The notes under the pieces: model-generated | What the model was told of the DNA's origin: nothing | The model's input: only the letters and a program-made list of their open reading frames with translations | Database searches by the model: none | Translations under genes and position numbers: made by a program | In this document: one piece after another, positions 56,625-63,757 of the stretch | Numbering within the stretch: the stretch's first letter is position 1 | Layout of the letters: every line of letters starts with the position of its first letter | Source: CAZMPJ01 sp964568455 | Lineage (GTDB): Bacteria; Margulisbacteria; WOR-1; O2-12-FULL-45-9 | Direction: 5' to 3' | Length of the DNA: 64,000 nt | Assembly: GCA_964568455.1 (NCBI GenBank) | Contig: CAZMPJ010000004.1 | Coordinates: 1-64,000, forward strand

Positions 56625-58755
56625 TGTCTTCCTCCTTTTTAGGAAACTTCCAAGTGGCATAATCGCATTTTGGATAGTTGATGCAGCCATAAAATACTCG
56701 GCGTTTTCTGGTTCTTCTTTCTACTATTTCCCCGCCGCATTTTGGGCATTGCACCCCGATTTTCTTTAAAAATGATTTTACGTTTTTACATTTTGGATAA
56801 TTACTGCAAGCCAAAAAAGTTCCAAAGCGGCCATGTTTAATTATCATGTCGCCGCCGCATTTTTCGCATTTTTCTTTTATTTCTTTGTTTCTTTTTTCTT
56901 CTTCAGGAGTTTGTTTGGTAAATTTGCATTTTGGATAACCAGAGCAGGCAATAAAGTCGCCGTAGCGACCTTGCCTAATAACCAAGGGCTTGCCACATTC
57001 TGGGCATTTTTCATCAGTTTGGATTTCTTTTTTAACTTTTTCCATTTTAACTTCAGCTGTTGCTAAAGCTTTGGCAAATGGTCCATAAAATTCTTCTAAG
57101 GTTTGTGTCCATTTTATTTTATCTGCCACAATGTCGTCTAAATCGTCTTCCATGTGCGCGGTAAATTTAATGTCCATTATACGGGGAAAGTGTTTTACCA
57201 ATAGACCGTTGGTGGTAATACCAATTTCAGTTGGCTTTAAGGCTCTGCCTTCTTTTTCCACATAGCCGCGGTCTTGTACCGTTGAAATAATTGGAGCGTA
57301 AGTAGATGGTCTGCCAATTCCTCTTTTTTCCAGCTCTTTTACCAGCGAGGCTTCATTATATCTTGGTGGTGGTTGGGTAAAATGTTGGGCTGGATCAAGT
57401 TTTAATAGTTCTAGGATTTCGTCTTGAGAAAGTTGAGGTAAATCACTGTATTGTTCTTTGCCTTCTTTTTCATCTTCGTCTTCGCTTTCAATGTAAACCT
57501 TAATAAAGCCTTCAAATTTTAAGACCGAGCCGGTGGATCTAAACTTATACTCTTTAGCCGTGATATCAACTGAGGTTTGGTCAAAAATAGCTGGCATCAT
57601 TTGGCAGGCGACAAATCTTTTCCAGATTAAATCATAAAGCTTTTGTTCGTCAGGACTTAATTCAGCTTCAATTTTATCCGGACTGTTGGTTGCTTGGGTG
57701 GGGCGGATGGCTTCGTGAGCGTCTTGAGCCTGTTTTTTCTTTTTGTAGGCAATGGGGCTTTCCGGTAAAAATTCTTTACCAAAATTGTCGGTAATATATT
57801 TTCTTACAGCAGCTTTAGCTTCTTTGGCAATGCGCACAGAATCTGTTCGCATGTAAGTGATGTGCCCATTTTCATAAAGCTTCTGAGCGATGACCATGGT
57901 CTTTTTAGAAGAGAAACCGATTTTCCTAGATGCATCTTGCTGCATTGTGCTGGTAATAAAGGGTGGGGCAGGATAGCGTTTTTGTTCTTTTTTCTTTATT
58001 TCTGAAACCTGATAGCTGGCGCCTTCTAGTTCAGAAACAATTTGCTTGGCTTCTGCTTCAGATTTGATTAATTGGCCTTTTTCGTTTGGCCGACAACCTA
58101 AAGATTTTTCACTCTTAGCAATAAGCCGGGCTTTAAATTCTTTTTTCTCTTGATTTGAAAGAGAGGCAGTGATATCCCAATATTCAGTAGGTTTAAATGC
58201 ATTAATTTGTTCTTCGCGTTCGCAAATTAATCTAACTGCAACCGATTGAACTCGTCCAGCTGAAAGACCTTTTCTAACCTTTTTCCAAAGCAAAGGACTA
58301 ATTTTGTATCCGACCAAACGATCAAGGATTCTTCTGGCTTGTTGGGCGTTAACTCGAGGCATATCGATTTCTCTAGGGTGTTTTACCGCGTTGATAACGG
58401 CTTCTTTGGTGATTTCGTGAAACTCAATCCTTTTAATCTTAGTTGTATCACCTAATAAATATTTTAAATGCCAGGCAATGGCTTCTCCTTCGCGGTCAGG
58501 ATCTGGTGCCAGGAAAACAGTTGAGGCGCTTTTAGCCGATTTTTGCAAAGCCTTGATGATTTTTTCTTTGCCTTTAATAATTTTATAGTTAGGAGTAAAA
58601 TCTTTTTCAATTTTAATACCAATGGATTTGGGAGGAAGATCTCTGATGTGGCCACTGCAAGCCTCAACCTCAAAACCCGGACCTAAATACTTTTTTAAAG
58701 TCCTGGCTTTTGCTGGCGACTCAACAATAACTAGTTTTTTATCTTTTTTGGCCAT
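56620..58755 (-). CDS. topA: DNA topoisomerase I
   Basis: TopA removes negative supercoils by single-strand passage. The 711-residue protein has the TOPRIM start KLVIVESPAKARTLKKYLG, FLAPDPDREGEAIAWHL, RIEFHEITKEA, the catalytic Tyr in GHITYMRTDSVR, KRGIGRPSTYAPII, and three C-terminal zinc ribbons (CPECGKPLVIRQGRYGDFIACSGYPKC and two more). It balances gyrase in the same neighbourhood. It is preceded by mutL with a separate terminator. Confidence 0.97.
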   Translation of the reverse strand: MAKKDKKLVIVESPAKARTLKKYLGPGFEVEACSGHIRDLPPKSIGIKIEKDFTPNYKIIKGKEKIIKALQKSAKSASTVFLAPDPDREGEAIAWHLKYLLGDTTKIKRIEFHEITKEAVINAVKHPREIDMPRVNAQQARRILDRLVGYKISPLLWKKVRKGLSAGRVQSVAVRLICEREEQINAFKPTEYWDITASLSNQEKKEFKARLIAKSEKSLGCRPNEKGQLIKSEAEAKQIVSELEGASYQVSEIKKKEQKRYPAPPFITSTMQQDASRKIGFSSKKTMVIAQKLYENGHITYMRTDSVRIAKEAKAAVRKYITDNFGKEFLPESPIAYKKKKQAQDAHEAIRPTQATNSPDKIEAELSPDEQKLYDLIWKRFVACQMMPAIFDQTSVDITAKEYKFRSTGSVLKFEGFIKVYIESEDEDEKEGKEQYSDLPQLSQDEILELLKLDPAQHFTQPPPRYNEASLVKELEKRGIGRPSTYAPIISTVQDRGYVEKEGRALKPTEIGITTNGLLVKHFPRIMDIKFTAHMEDDLDDIVADKIKWTQTLEEFYGPFAKALATAEVKMEKVKKEIQTDEKCPECGKPLVIRQGRYGDFIACSGYPKCKFTKQTPEEEKRNKEIKEKCEKCGGDMIIKHGRFGTFLACSNYPKCKNVKSFLKKIGVQCPKCGGEIVERRTRKRRVFYGCINYPKCDYATWKFPKKEEDK

Positions 58756-58816
58756 TTCCTTAATTCCTTACAGATTAGCAATGGTAGCAGAGCCTTTTGT
58801 GATTTGTCAAATTGAT

Positions 58817-58837
58817 GGTGTGCCAAATTGGCGCACC
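58817..58837. other. hairpin GGTGTGCC-AAATT-GGCGCACC in the mutL-topA gap
   Basis: An eight-base-pair stem with one G-T pair and a five-base loop lies 60 bases upstream of topA. No T-run follows leftward. It could be an operator or mRNA leader structure controlling topA. Confidence 0.35.
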
Positions 58838-58888
58838 CTATATTAATATAGCAACGTTCTTGCCAGCTCTATTTAAGCGTAAAGTAGC

Positions 58889-58912
58889 TAAAAAAGTGAC
58901 CAAAAGTGGTCA
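58889..58912 (-). terminator. rho-independent terminator at the mutL end
   Basis: Leftward TGACCA, loop CTTT, TGGTCA, C, then TTTTTT. The stem overlaps the mutL stop codon. It separates mutL from topA. Confidence 0.7.
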
Positions 58913-60538
58913 AAAACCAGTTCGCTTAAAGCGTTTAGCTAGTTCTGGTTCAGAGATTTTAATCATGGTGGGTCTTCCATGTGGACAGGTGAGAGGATTT
59001 TCAGTTGAAAATAAATCTTTAATTAACTGGGTCATTTCTTCATAAGAAAGTTTATCTCCGGCTTTAACAGCACTTTTGCAGGCAATCAGCTTCCTGATAT
59101 TTTCTTTTTTGATATCTAACTGAACAGACTTTCCTAAACCTTTTAATTCTTCCACGATATCTAACAATAGTTGTTTTGGAGAAGTTTTAATGGCAACTGA
59201 TGGAACTGAGCGCAAACGATAAGTGTTAGAGCCAAATTCTTCTAAATCAAAGCCAATACTATTTAAATATTCCAGATTTCCCTTTAACATTGGCCCAGCT
59301 TCAACCGTTTCAGGTATAAGCAGAGTTTGTTTTTGTTCAGCTTTAGTGTTTTTGCAGAGTTGATCATAAATTATTCTTTCGTGAGCTGCGTGCTGATCAA
59401 TTAAAACCAATTCTTCCCGGTCAGTGGCTACTATATAAGTGTTTTTAAATTGATAAACTGGAAGTAGTTGGGCTTCACTACTTGATTCATCTTCAAAAAA
59501 CGGGTTTTCGCTTGCTTCTAACGTGGCATTAAAAAGAATTTCAGTTGCTTGACCAATATTTTGGTCTGGTTGCCAGCCAGCCTGACGACAGGGGAGATCG
59601 CGAACTTGAAAATCTTTACCTGGTTTTAAAGTTTTAGCTACAAACTGCCTGATCGCTTCCATGACCTCATTAGTTTTCTGAAATTTAACCTCACGTTTAG
59701 CCGGGTGGACATTAACATCTATTTTTTTAGGATCAATTTCAACAAATAAGATTGCGACTGGATAGCGGTTGTTAGGAATCAAGGTTCGATAAGCTTCTTC
59801 CAAAGCACGGTTGAGTAAAAAGTTGCGAATGTAGCGATTATTGACAAAAAAGACTTCATAAGTTTTATCTACTCGAGATAGGGTTGGCTTACTGATAAAA
59901 CCGGAGATTTTTCCAAAGCTAAATTCAGCTTCGCCCAAAGTTAATTCTTTAAAAAGATCAAGTCCGTAAACCGAAACAATGGCGTCTCTTAAATTTCCTG
60001 TTCCTGCAGTATGCAACAGGGGTTTTCCGTCAGAAATTAATTCAAAAGCGATTTGTGGATTAGCCAAAGCGTATTTTGAAACAATATTGCCAATGTGTCC
60101 CATTTCTGTAATCGGGCTTTTCATAAACTTTTTGCGGGCAGGGGTGTTATAGAAAAGATCTTTTACTTTAGCAGTGACACCGCTGCCAGAAGGGTTTGGC
60201 TCAAGCTCAAATTTTGAAACACTGGCAATAGAGGGCAGTGCTTCCCCGCGAAAGCCTAAGGTTTGGATGTTAAATAAGTCATCCAGGGTTTTAAGTTTAG
60301 AAGTAGAGTGTCTTTGAATAGAAAGTTTAATCTCTTCTTTGGTCATGCCAGAGCCATTATCCGACACGCGAATTAATTTTCGTCCCGCAGCTTGAACTTC
60401 AACGGTTATTTTAGAAGCTTTGGCATCAATTGAGTTTTCAACCAGTTCTTTAACAACCGAAGCCGGCCGCTCAATCACTTCACCCGCGGCGATTTTGTTA
60501 ATCAGATCTTCGGATAGTATTTGAATGCGGCTGTCCAT
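58910..60538 (-). CDS. mutL: DNA mismatch repair protein MutL
   Basis: MutL couples mismatch recognition to strand removal. The 542-residue protein has the GHKL ATPase part (KIAAGEVIERPASVVKELVENSIDA, VSDNGSGM, TLGFRGEALPSIASV), FVNNRYIRN, DVNVHPAKREVKF and the C-terminal dimerisation domain with VLIDQHAAHERIIYDQL and ACKSAVKAGDKLS. The linker near residue 315 contains LPCRQAG, the translation of a common palindromic repeat. A TAGAAT 12 bases before the ATG suggests a leaderless start. mutS is not in view. Confidence 0.95.
   Translation of the reverse strand: MDSRIQILSEDLINKIAAGEVIERPASVVKELVENSIDAKASKITVEVQAAGRKLIRVSDNGSGMTKEEIKLSIQRHSTSKLKTLDDLFNIQTLGFRGEALPSIASVSKFELEPNPSGSGVTAKVKDLFYNTPARKKFMKSPITEMGHIGNIVSKYALANPQIAFELISDGKPLLHTAGTGNLRDAIVSVYGLDLFKELTLGEAEFSFGKISGFISKPTLSRVDKTYEVFFVNNRYIRNFLLNRALEEAYRTLIPNNRYPVAILFVEIDPKKIDVNVHPAKREVKFQKTNEVMEAIRQFVAKTLKPGKDFQVRDLPCRQAGWQPDQNIGQATEILFNATLEASENPFFEDESSSEAQLLPVYQFKNTYIVATDREELVLIDQHAAHERIIYDQLCKNTKAEQKQTLLIPETVEAGPMLKGNLEYLNSIGFDLEEFGSNTYRLRSVPSVAIKTSPKQLLLDIVEELKGLGKSVQLDIKKENIRKLIACKSAVKAGDKLSYEEMTQLIKDLFSTENPLTCPHGRPTMIKISEPELAKRFKRTGF
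59581..59592. repeat. REP-like palindrome inserted in the mutL linker
   Basis: CCTGACGACAGG, with flanking GCCAG and GGGG, forms a CCTG...CAGG hairpin and encodes the LPCRQAG stretch in MutL. The same peptide is a familiar trace of dispersed GC-rich palindromes in genes of uncultured bacteria. Confidence 0.5.
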
Positions 60539-60601
60539 ACTTAAATTCTAGCCTAAAATAAACAATTAATCTAGAATTGTTAGCCAATTGCTTGCCTTCT
60601 T

Positions 60602-61009
60602 TTAAATCAACACATGCACCAATTTAACATCACTGCTAGGAATAATGGTTATGCTTTTGCCTTTATGGTAAAGCACTGTTTCTTCTGCAATTTTGCGACC
60701 ATAAAGCGTAATGTGACGCAGGGCATCTTTAATTAATCTTATGTGAGTTGATCTTTTTGGCAAGGTAAATTCTGTATTAGCTCGTTTTCGGAAGATTATA
60801 GATGTTATGTTTGCAGCATCAAGGGCATCTTTTATATCTTGCGGGAGCCAGAGTTGATTTTTTGTGTGATGAGGATTGTTGGTATTGATCGAGGCCATTT
60901 CACTTTCTTTAAGACGATTAATTACACTTCGTGCAAGGCTACTTAGGCCAACCATGGTTTGCGACTTGCGGCTTGTTACCTGCAAAAATCTTAAAGCAAA
61001 TAATCTCAT
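60602..61009 (-). CDS. unknown regulon protein
   Basis: From ATG 61009 the 135-residue protein has a basic, acid-free first 30 residues (RLFALRFLQVTSRKSQTMVG, LSSLARSVINRLK), then charged mixed sequence with repeated short basic strands (FRKRANTEFTLPKRSTHIRLIKDALRHITLYGRK). No family is recognised. A TTG three bases upstream could also serve as start. It is leaderless: the ATG is 13 bases from the -10. Confidence 0.6.
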   Translation of the reverse strand: MRLFALRFLQVTSRKSQTMVGLSSLARSVINRLKESEMASINTNNPHHTKNQLWLPQDIKDALDAANITSIIFRKRANTEFTLPKRSTHIRLIKDALRHITLYGRKIAEETVLYHKGKSITIIPSSDVKLVHVLI

Positions 61010-61016
61010 CAATTAT

Positions 61017-61044
61017 ATATCGAAGGAAAGAAAGAAAAATTTCA
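61017..61044 (-). promoter_or_regulatory. sigma-28-like promoter of the 61009 gene
   Basis: Leftward TGAAATTT (61044-61037), 14 bases, CGATAT (61022-61017). It faces the TATAAT (61051-61056) of the divergent SH3 gene. Confidence 0.75.
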
Positions 61045-61050
61045 TTATGT

Positions 61051-61056
61051 TATAAT
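61051..61056 (+). promoter_or_regulatory. -10 element for the SH3 protein gene
   Basis: Perfect TATAAT ends six bases before ATG 61063, implying leaderless initiation from a housekeeping promoter; a -35 is not obvious. Confidence 0.5.
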
Positions 61057-61062
61057 GAAGCC

Positions 61063-61497
61063 ATGAAAACTATTCTTGCCATTCTATTTCTACTATTAGT
61101 AGCTTCAACCAGCCTGGCTGGTTACGTCAGCGTTGCAACGACCGATGCTTATGTTTACGATATGCCGGATGAAACTAGTCAAGTAATCTTGGGGGTACCG
61201 CAGTATTATCCGCTTTATGTTTTTGCTAAAGCCCGGGGCTATTATAAAGTAAAGGACTGGTATGGCAATAGAGGCTATATTCATAACAGCGATGTTAGCC
61301 AGAAGCGCACTTTAATTGTAAAAAAATTCAAAGTTAATTTTCGCAGAGGCCCCAGCCGGCGCTATGGAGTGATTAGAAGTTTAACCAAAGGTCAAACCTT
61401 ACTTTATTTAGCTAAAAAAGGTTACTATTATAAAGCCAAGCTAGTTGATCCACCGGATGATACGGTGGGTTGGATACACCGTAGTTTGGTCTGGTGA
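61063..61497 (+). CDS. secreted protein with two SH3-like domains
   Basis: A 144-residue protein with a signal peptide (KTILAILFLLLVASTSLAG, cleavage near LAG) and two bacterial SH3 repeats: ATTDAYVYDMPDETSQVILGVPQYYPLYVFAKARGYYKV with YGNRGYIHNSDV, and KFKVNFRRGPSRRYGVIRSLTKGQTLLYLAKKGYYYK with VGWIHRSLVW. Such domains bind cell-wall peptides. The ATG was chosen because a TATAAT lies 12 bases before it. Confidence 0.82.
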   Translation: MKTILAILFLLLVASTSLAGYVSVATTDAYVYDMPDETSQVILGVPQYYPLYVFAKARGYYKVKDWYGNRGYIHNSDVSQKRTLIVKKFKVNFRRGPSRRYGVIRSLTKGQTLLYLAKKGYYYKAKLVDPPDDTVGWIHRSLVW

Positions 61498-61502
61498 TCT
61501 AA

Positions 61503-62519
61503 ATGGGCTTTTCTCTAGGAATTATCGGACTTCCCAATGTTGGCAAATCCACTTTGTTTAATTTACTCTCCAAAGCTAAAGCTGAAGTATCAAATTATCC
61601 TTTTTGCACGATTGATCCTAATGTTGGAGTGGTTGAAGTTCCAGACGAGCGTTTAAAAAAGATCCAGGAAATCATGAAATCCAAAAAAGCCTTGCCAACC
61701 GTGATTGAGTTTTACGATATTGCGGGATTAGTTAAAAACGCACATAAAGGGGAAGGGTTGGGCAATCAATTTTTATCTCACATCAGAAAAGTCGACGCTA
61801 TTGTTCATGTGGTCAGGTGTTTTAAAGATCCCAATATTGTGCATGTTGACGGGAGCGTTGATCCAAAACGAGACGTTGAAATTATTAACACTGAATTAAT
61901 TTTGGCTGATCTGGCTGTGGTTGAGAAAAGAATTGCCAATTTAAAACTTAAAGCTAAAAGTGGAGACAAGAAAATCTTGGTAGAAATTGAAACACTTGAG
62001 CAATTTAAAAAAACCTTGCAAGAAGGAAAGCCAGATAAAAATTTTCAATCTGAATTAGACTTATTAACCTTAAAGCCTGTGCTTTATGTTGCCAATGTGG
62101 ATGAAAAAGAAGAGTTTGAAGGTTTTCTTCCTATTTCAATTAAGCTAGAAATTGAAATTGCAGAGCTTTCTCCTGAAGATGCTGAAGCTTTTAGACAGGA
62201 GAGCGGGATTAAAGAGCCGGGAGCGGCTAGATTAATTAATGCCAGCTATCAATTGTTGGATTTAATTACTTTTTTTACTGCTAATGATAAAGAATGCCGG
62301 GCTTGGACAGTTAAATCCGGGACTAAGGTGCCTCAAGCTGCTGGCAAAGTGCATTCTGATATGGAAAAGGGTTTTATTGCTGCGGATGTTGTTAGTTATG
62401 CTGATTTAGTAAAATGTAGTGCTTATGCCAAGGCCAGGGAGGCTGGAGTGCTGCGAACCGAAGGAAAACAGTATGTGGTTGCTGATGGGGACCTGGTTTT
62501 AGTGAAATTTAACCGCTGA
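61503..62519 (+). CDS. ychF: redox-regulated ATPase YchF/OLA1
   Basis: YchF is an Obg-related ATPase that binds ribosomes. The 338-residue protein has GIIGLPNVGKSTLFNLLSKA, NYPFCTIDPNVGVVEVPDERL, the G3 FYDIAGLVKNAHKGEGLGNQFLSHIR, NVDE in place of NKxD (ATP preference), and the TGS end FFTANDKECRAWTV with IAADVVSYADLVKC. It starts six bases after the SH3 gene stop and is shorter than the usual 360 by the helical arm. Confidence 0.96.
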   Translation: MGFSLGIIGLPNVGKSTLFNLLSKAKAEVSNYPFCTIDPNVGVVEVPDERLKKIQEIMKSKKALPTVIEFYDIAGLVKNAHKGEGLGNQFLSHIRKVDAIVHVVRCFKDPNIVHVDGSVDPKRDVEIINTELILADLAVVEKRIANLKLKAKSGDKKILVEIETLEQFKKTLQEGKPDKNFQSELDLLTLKPVLYVANVDEKEEFEGFLPISIKLEIEIAELSPEDAEAFRQESGIKEPGAARLINASYQLLDLITFFTANDKECRAWTVKSGTKVPQAAGKVHSDMEKGFIAADVVSYADLVKCSAYAKAREAGVLRTEGKQYVVADGDLVLVKFNR

Positions 62520-62581
62520 TATTGTCATGAAAGCCAATTTGTGGTATAATTTTCCCTCGTACGCCAAAGGAGGACTATGTC

Positions 62582-63004
62582 TTGAACCCATATGAATTAA
62601 TGTTAATATTTGACCCACGGATTGGTGAAGAAAAAATTAGCCAAATCACAGCTAAAATTGAAGATAAAATCAAAGGTTTTGGAGCGGAAATAGAAAAAAT
62701 CGACAAAATAGGAGTTAGAAGGTTAGCTTCAAACTTTAGAAACCTTAAAAGAATGAACCAAGCTTATTATGTAATGGTTTATTTTAAAGCTGAAGCTAGT
62801 GTTCCCGCTAAAACAACTGCTTATTTAAAAACAACCGAAAACATTGTGCGTTATTCTGTTTACAAAGCAGCTGAAAAGCCTGCTTTAGAAGAAATAAAAG
62901 GGGCGCCGGTTGAAACAGTGTCTAAGCCGGTGGAAGCCGCAGCCAAACCAGTAGAAGCAGCACCTAAACCAGTAGAAGCAGGGAAAAATATTGGCCAATC
63001 TTAA
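62582..63004 (+). CDS. rpsF: 30S ribosomal protein S6 with a repetitive tail
   Basis: S6 pairs with S18 in the small subunit. The TTG start follows AAAGGAGG. The 140-residue protein reads NPYELMLIFDPRIGEEKISQ, KIDKIGVRRLAS and NQAYYVMVYFKAE, the normal S6 core to about 95, then a tail of repeated PVEAA-type units (SKPVEAAAKPVEAAPKPVEA). The tail length is unusual. ssb overlaps its end by 14 bases. A TATAAT lies about 35 bases upstream. Confidence 0.93.
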   Translation: MNPYELMLIFDPRIGEEKISQITAKIEDKIKGFGAEIEKIDKIGVRRLASNFRNLKRMNQAYYVMVYFKAEASVPAKTTAYLKTTENIVRYSVYKAAEKPALEEIKGAPVETVSKPVEAAAKPVEAAPKPVEAGKNIGQS

Positions 63005-63383
63005 TCGCATAATCTTAATTGGAAAAATCCAGTCTGAACCAGAATCACGGACTACGGTAGAAGGCATTCCCATGACTAAATTTAGTCTCTCGGTTAGCCG
63101 TATGTCGGGGATTGGCTATGAGGGTTTTGGCAGCACCGGAGCTGATGTTTTTGATGTGGTTGCCTGGAGAAAACTGGCCGAACACGGTACCAAAGTTTTG
63201 AAAAAAGGACAAAGAACCTTAGTTGAAGGACGTATCCAAATAAGAACTTTTGAAGATCAAACCGGACAAAAACGTTGGGCCACTGAAATTGTGGCTAAAA
63301 ATATCCATATTTTAGACGGGAAACAAGTTGCGACCGCCGCGCCAAAAGAAGATTTTGACCTGGCTAGCGACTTGCCATTTTAA
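62991..63383 (+). CDS. ssb: single-stranded DNA-binding protein, first copy
   Basis: Begins at TTG 62991 inside the rpsF end. The 130-residue OB-fold protein has LNRIILIGKIQSEPESRTTVEGIPMTKFSLSV, FDVVAWRKLAEHGTKVLKKGQRTLVEGRIQIRTFEDQTGQKRW and the C-terminal DLASDLPF tail that binds SSB partners. It has a short loop insertion (MSGIGYEGFGSTGA) not found in the second copy. A second ssb follows three bases downstream. Confidence 0.9.
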   Translation: MANLNRIILIGKIQSEPESRTTVEGIPMTKFSLSVSRMSGIGYEGFGSTGADVFDVVAWRKLAEHGTKVLKKGQRTLVEGRIQIRTFEDQTGQKRWATEIVAKNIHILDGKQVATAAPKEDFDLASDLPF

Positions 63384-63385
63384 TT

Positions 63386-63745
63386 ATGTATAACAAGGCA
63401 TTTATAATTGGAAATTTAGTGCGTGACCCAGAATTGCGTTACACTACTTCTGGAATTCCAGTAGCGCATTTTTCTGTGGCAGTTAACCGTATTGGCAAAG
63501 AAGCTGGCGTTGATTTTTTAAATGTAGTGGCCTGGAGAAGGCTGGCTGAAGTCTGCGGTGAATATTTAAAAAAAGGACGGCCGGTAGCAATTGAAGGAAG
63601 ATTTCAGGTTAGAAATTTCCAAGGAAAAGATGGTAAACAAAGAACTTATTATGAAATAGTAGCAGATAATATGCAGATGCTGGGTAAAAAAGAAGCAGCT
63701 GCTAATAAACCAGAGGAAAGTTCCTCTGATGAAATACCGTTTTAG
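63386..63745 (+). CDS. ssb: single-stranded DNA-binding protein, second copy
   Basis: A 119-residue SSB: YNKAFIIGNLVRDPELRYTTSGIPVAHFSVAVNR, DFLNVVAWRRLAEVCGEYLKKGRPVAIEGRFQVRNFQGKDGKQRTYYEIVADNMQML and the tail SSDEIPF. It is closer to the usual bacterial SSB than the first copy. The two genes lie side by side between rpsF and rpsR, so one may be a specialised paralogue. Confidence 0.94.
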   Translation: MYNKAFIIGNLVRDPELRYTTSGIPVAHFSVAVNRIGKEAGVDFLNVVAWRRLAEVCGEYLKKGRPVAIEGRFQVRNFQGKDGKQRTYYEIVADNMQMLGKKEAAANKPEESSSDEIPF

Positions 63746-63757
63746 GAGGTTTGATGG

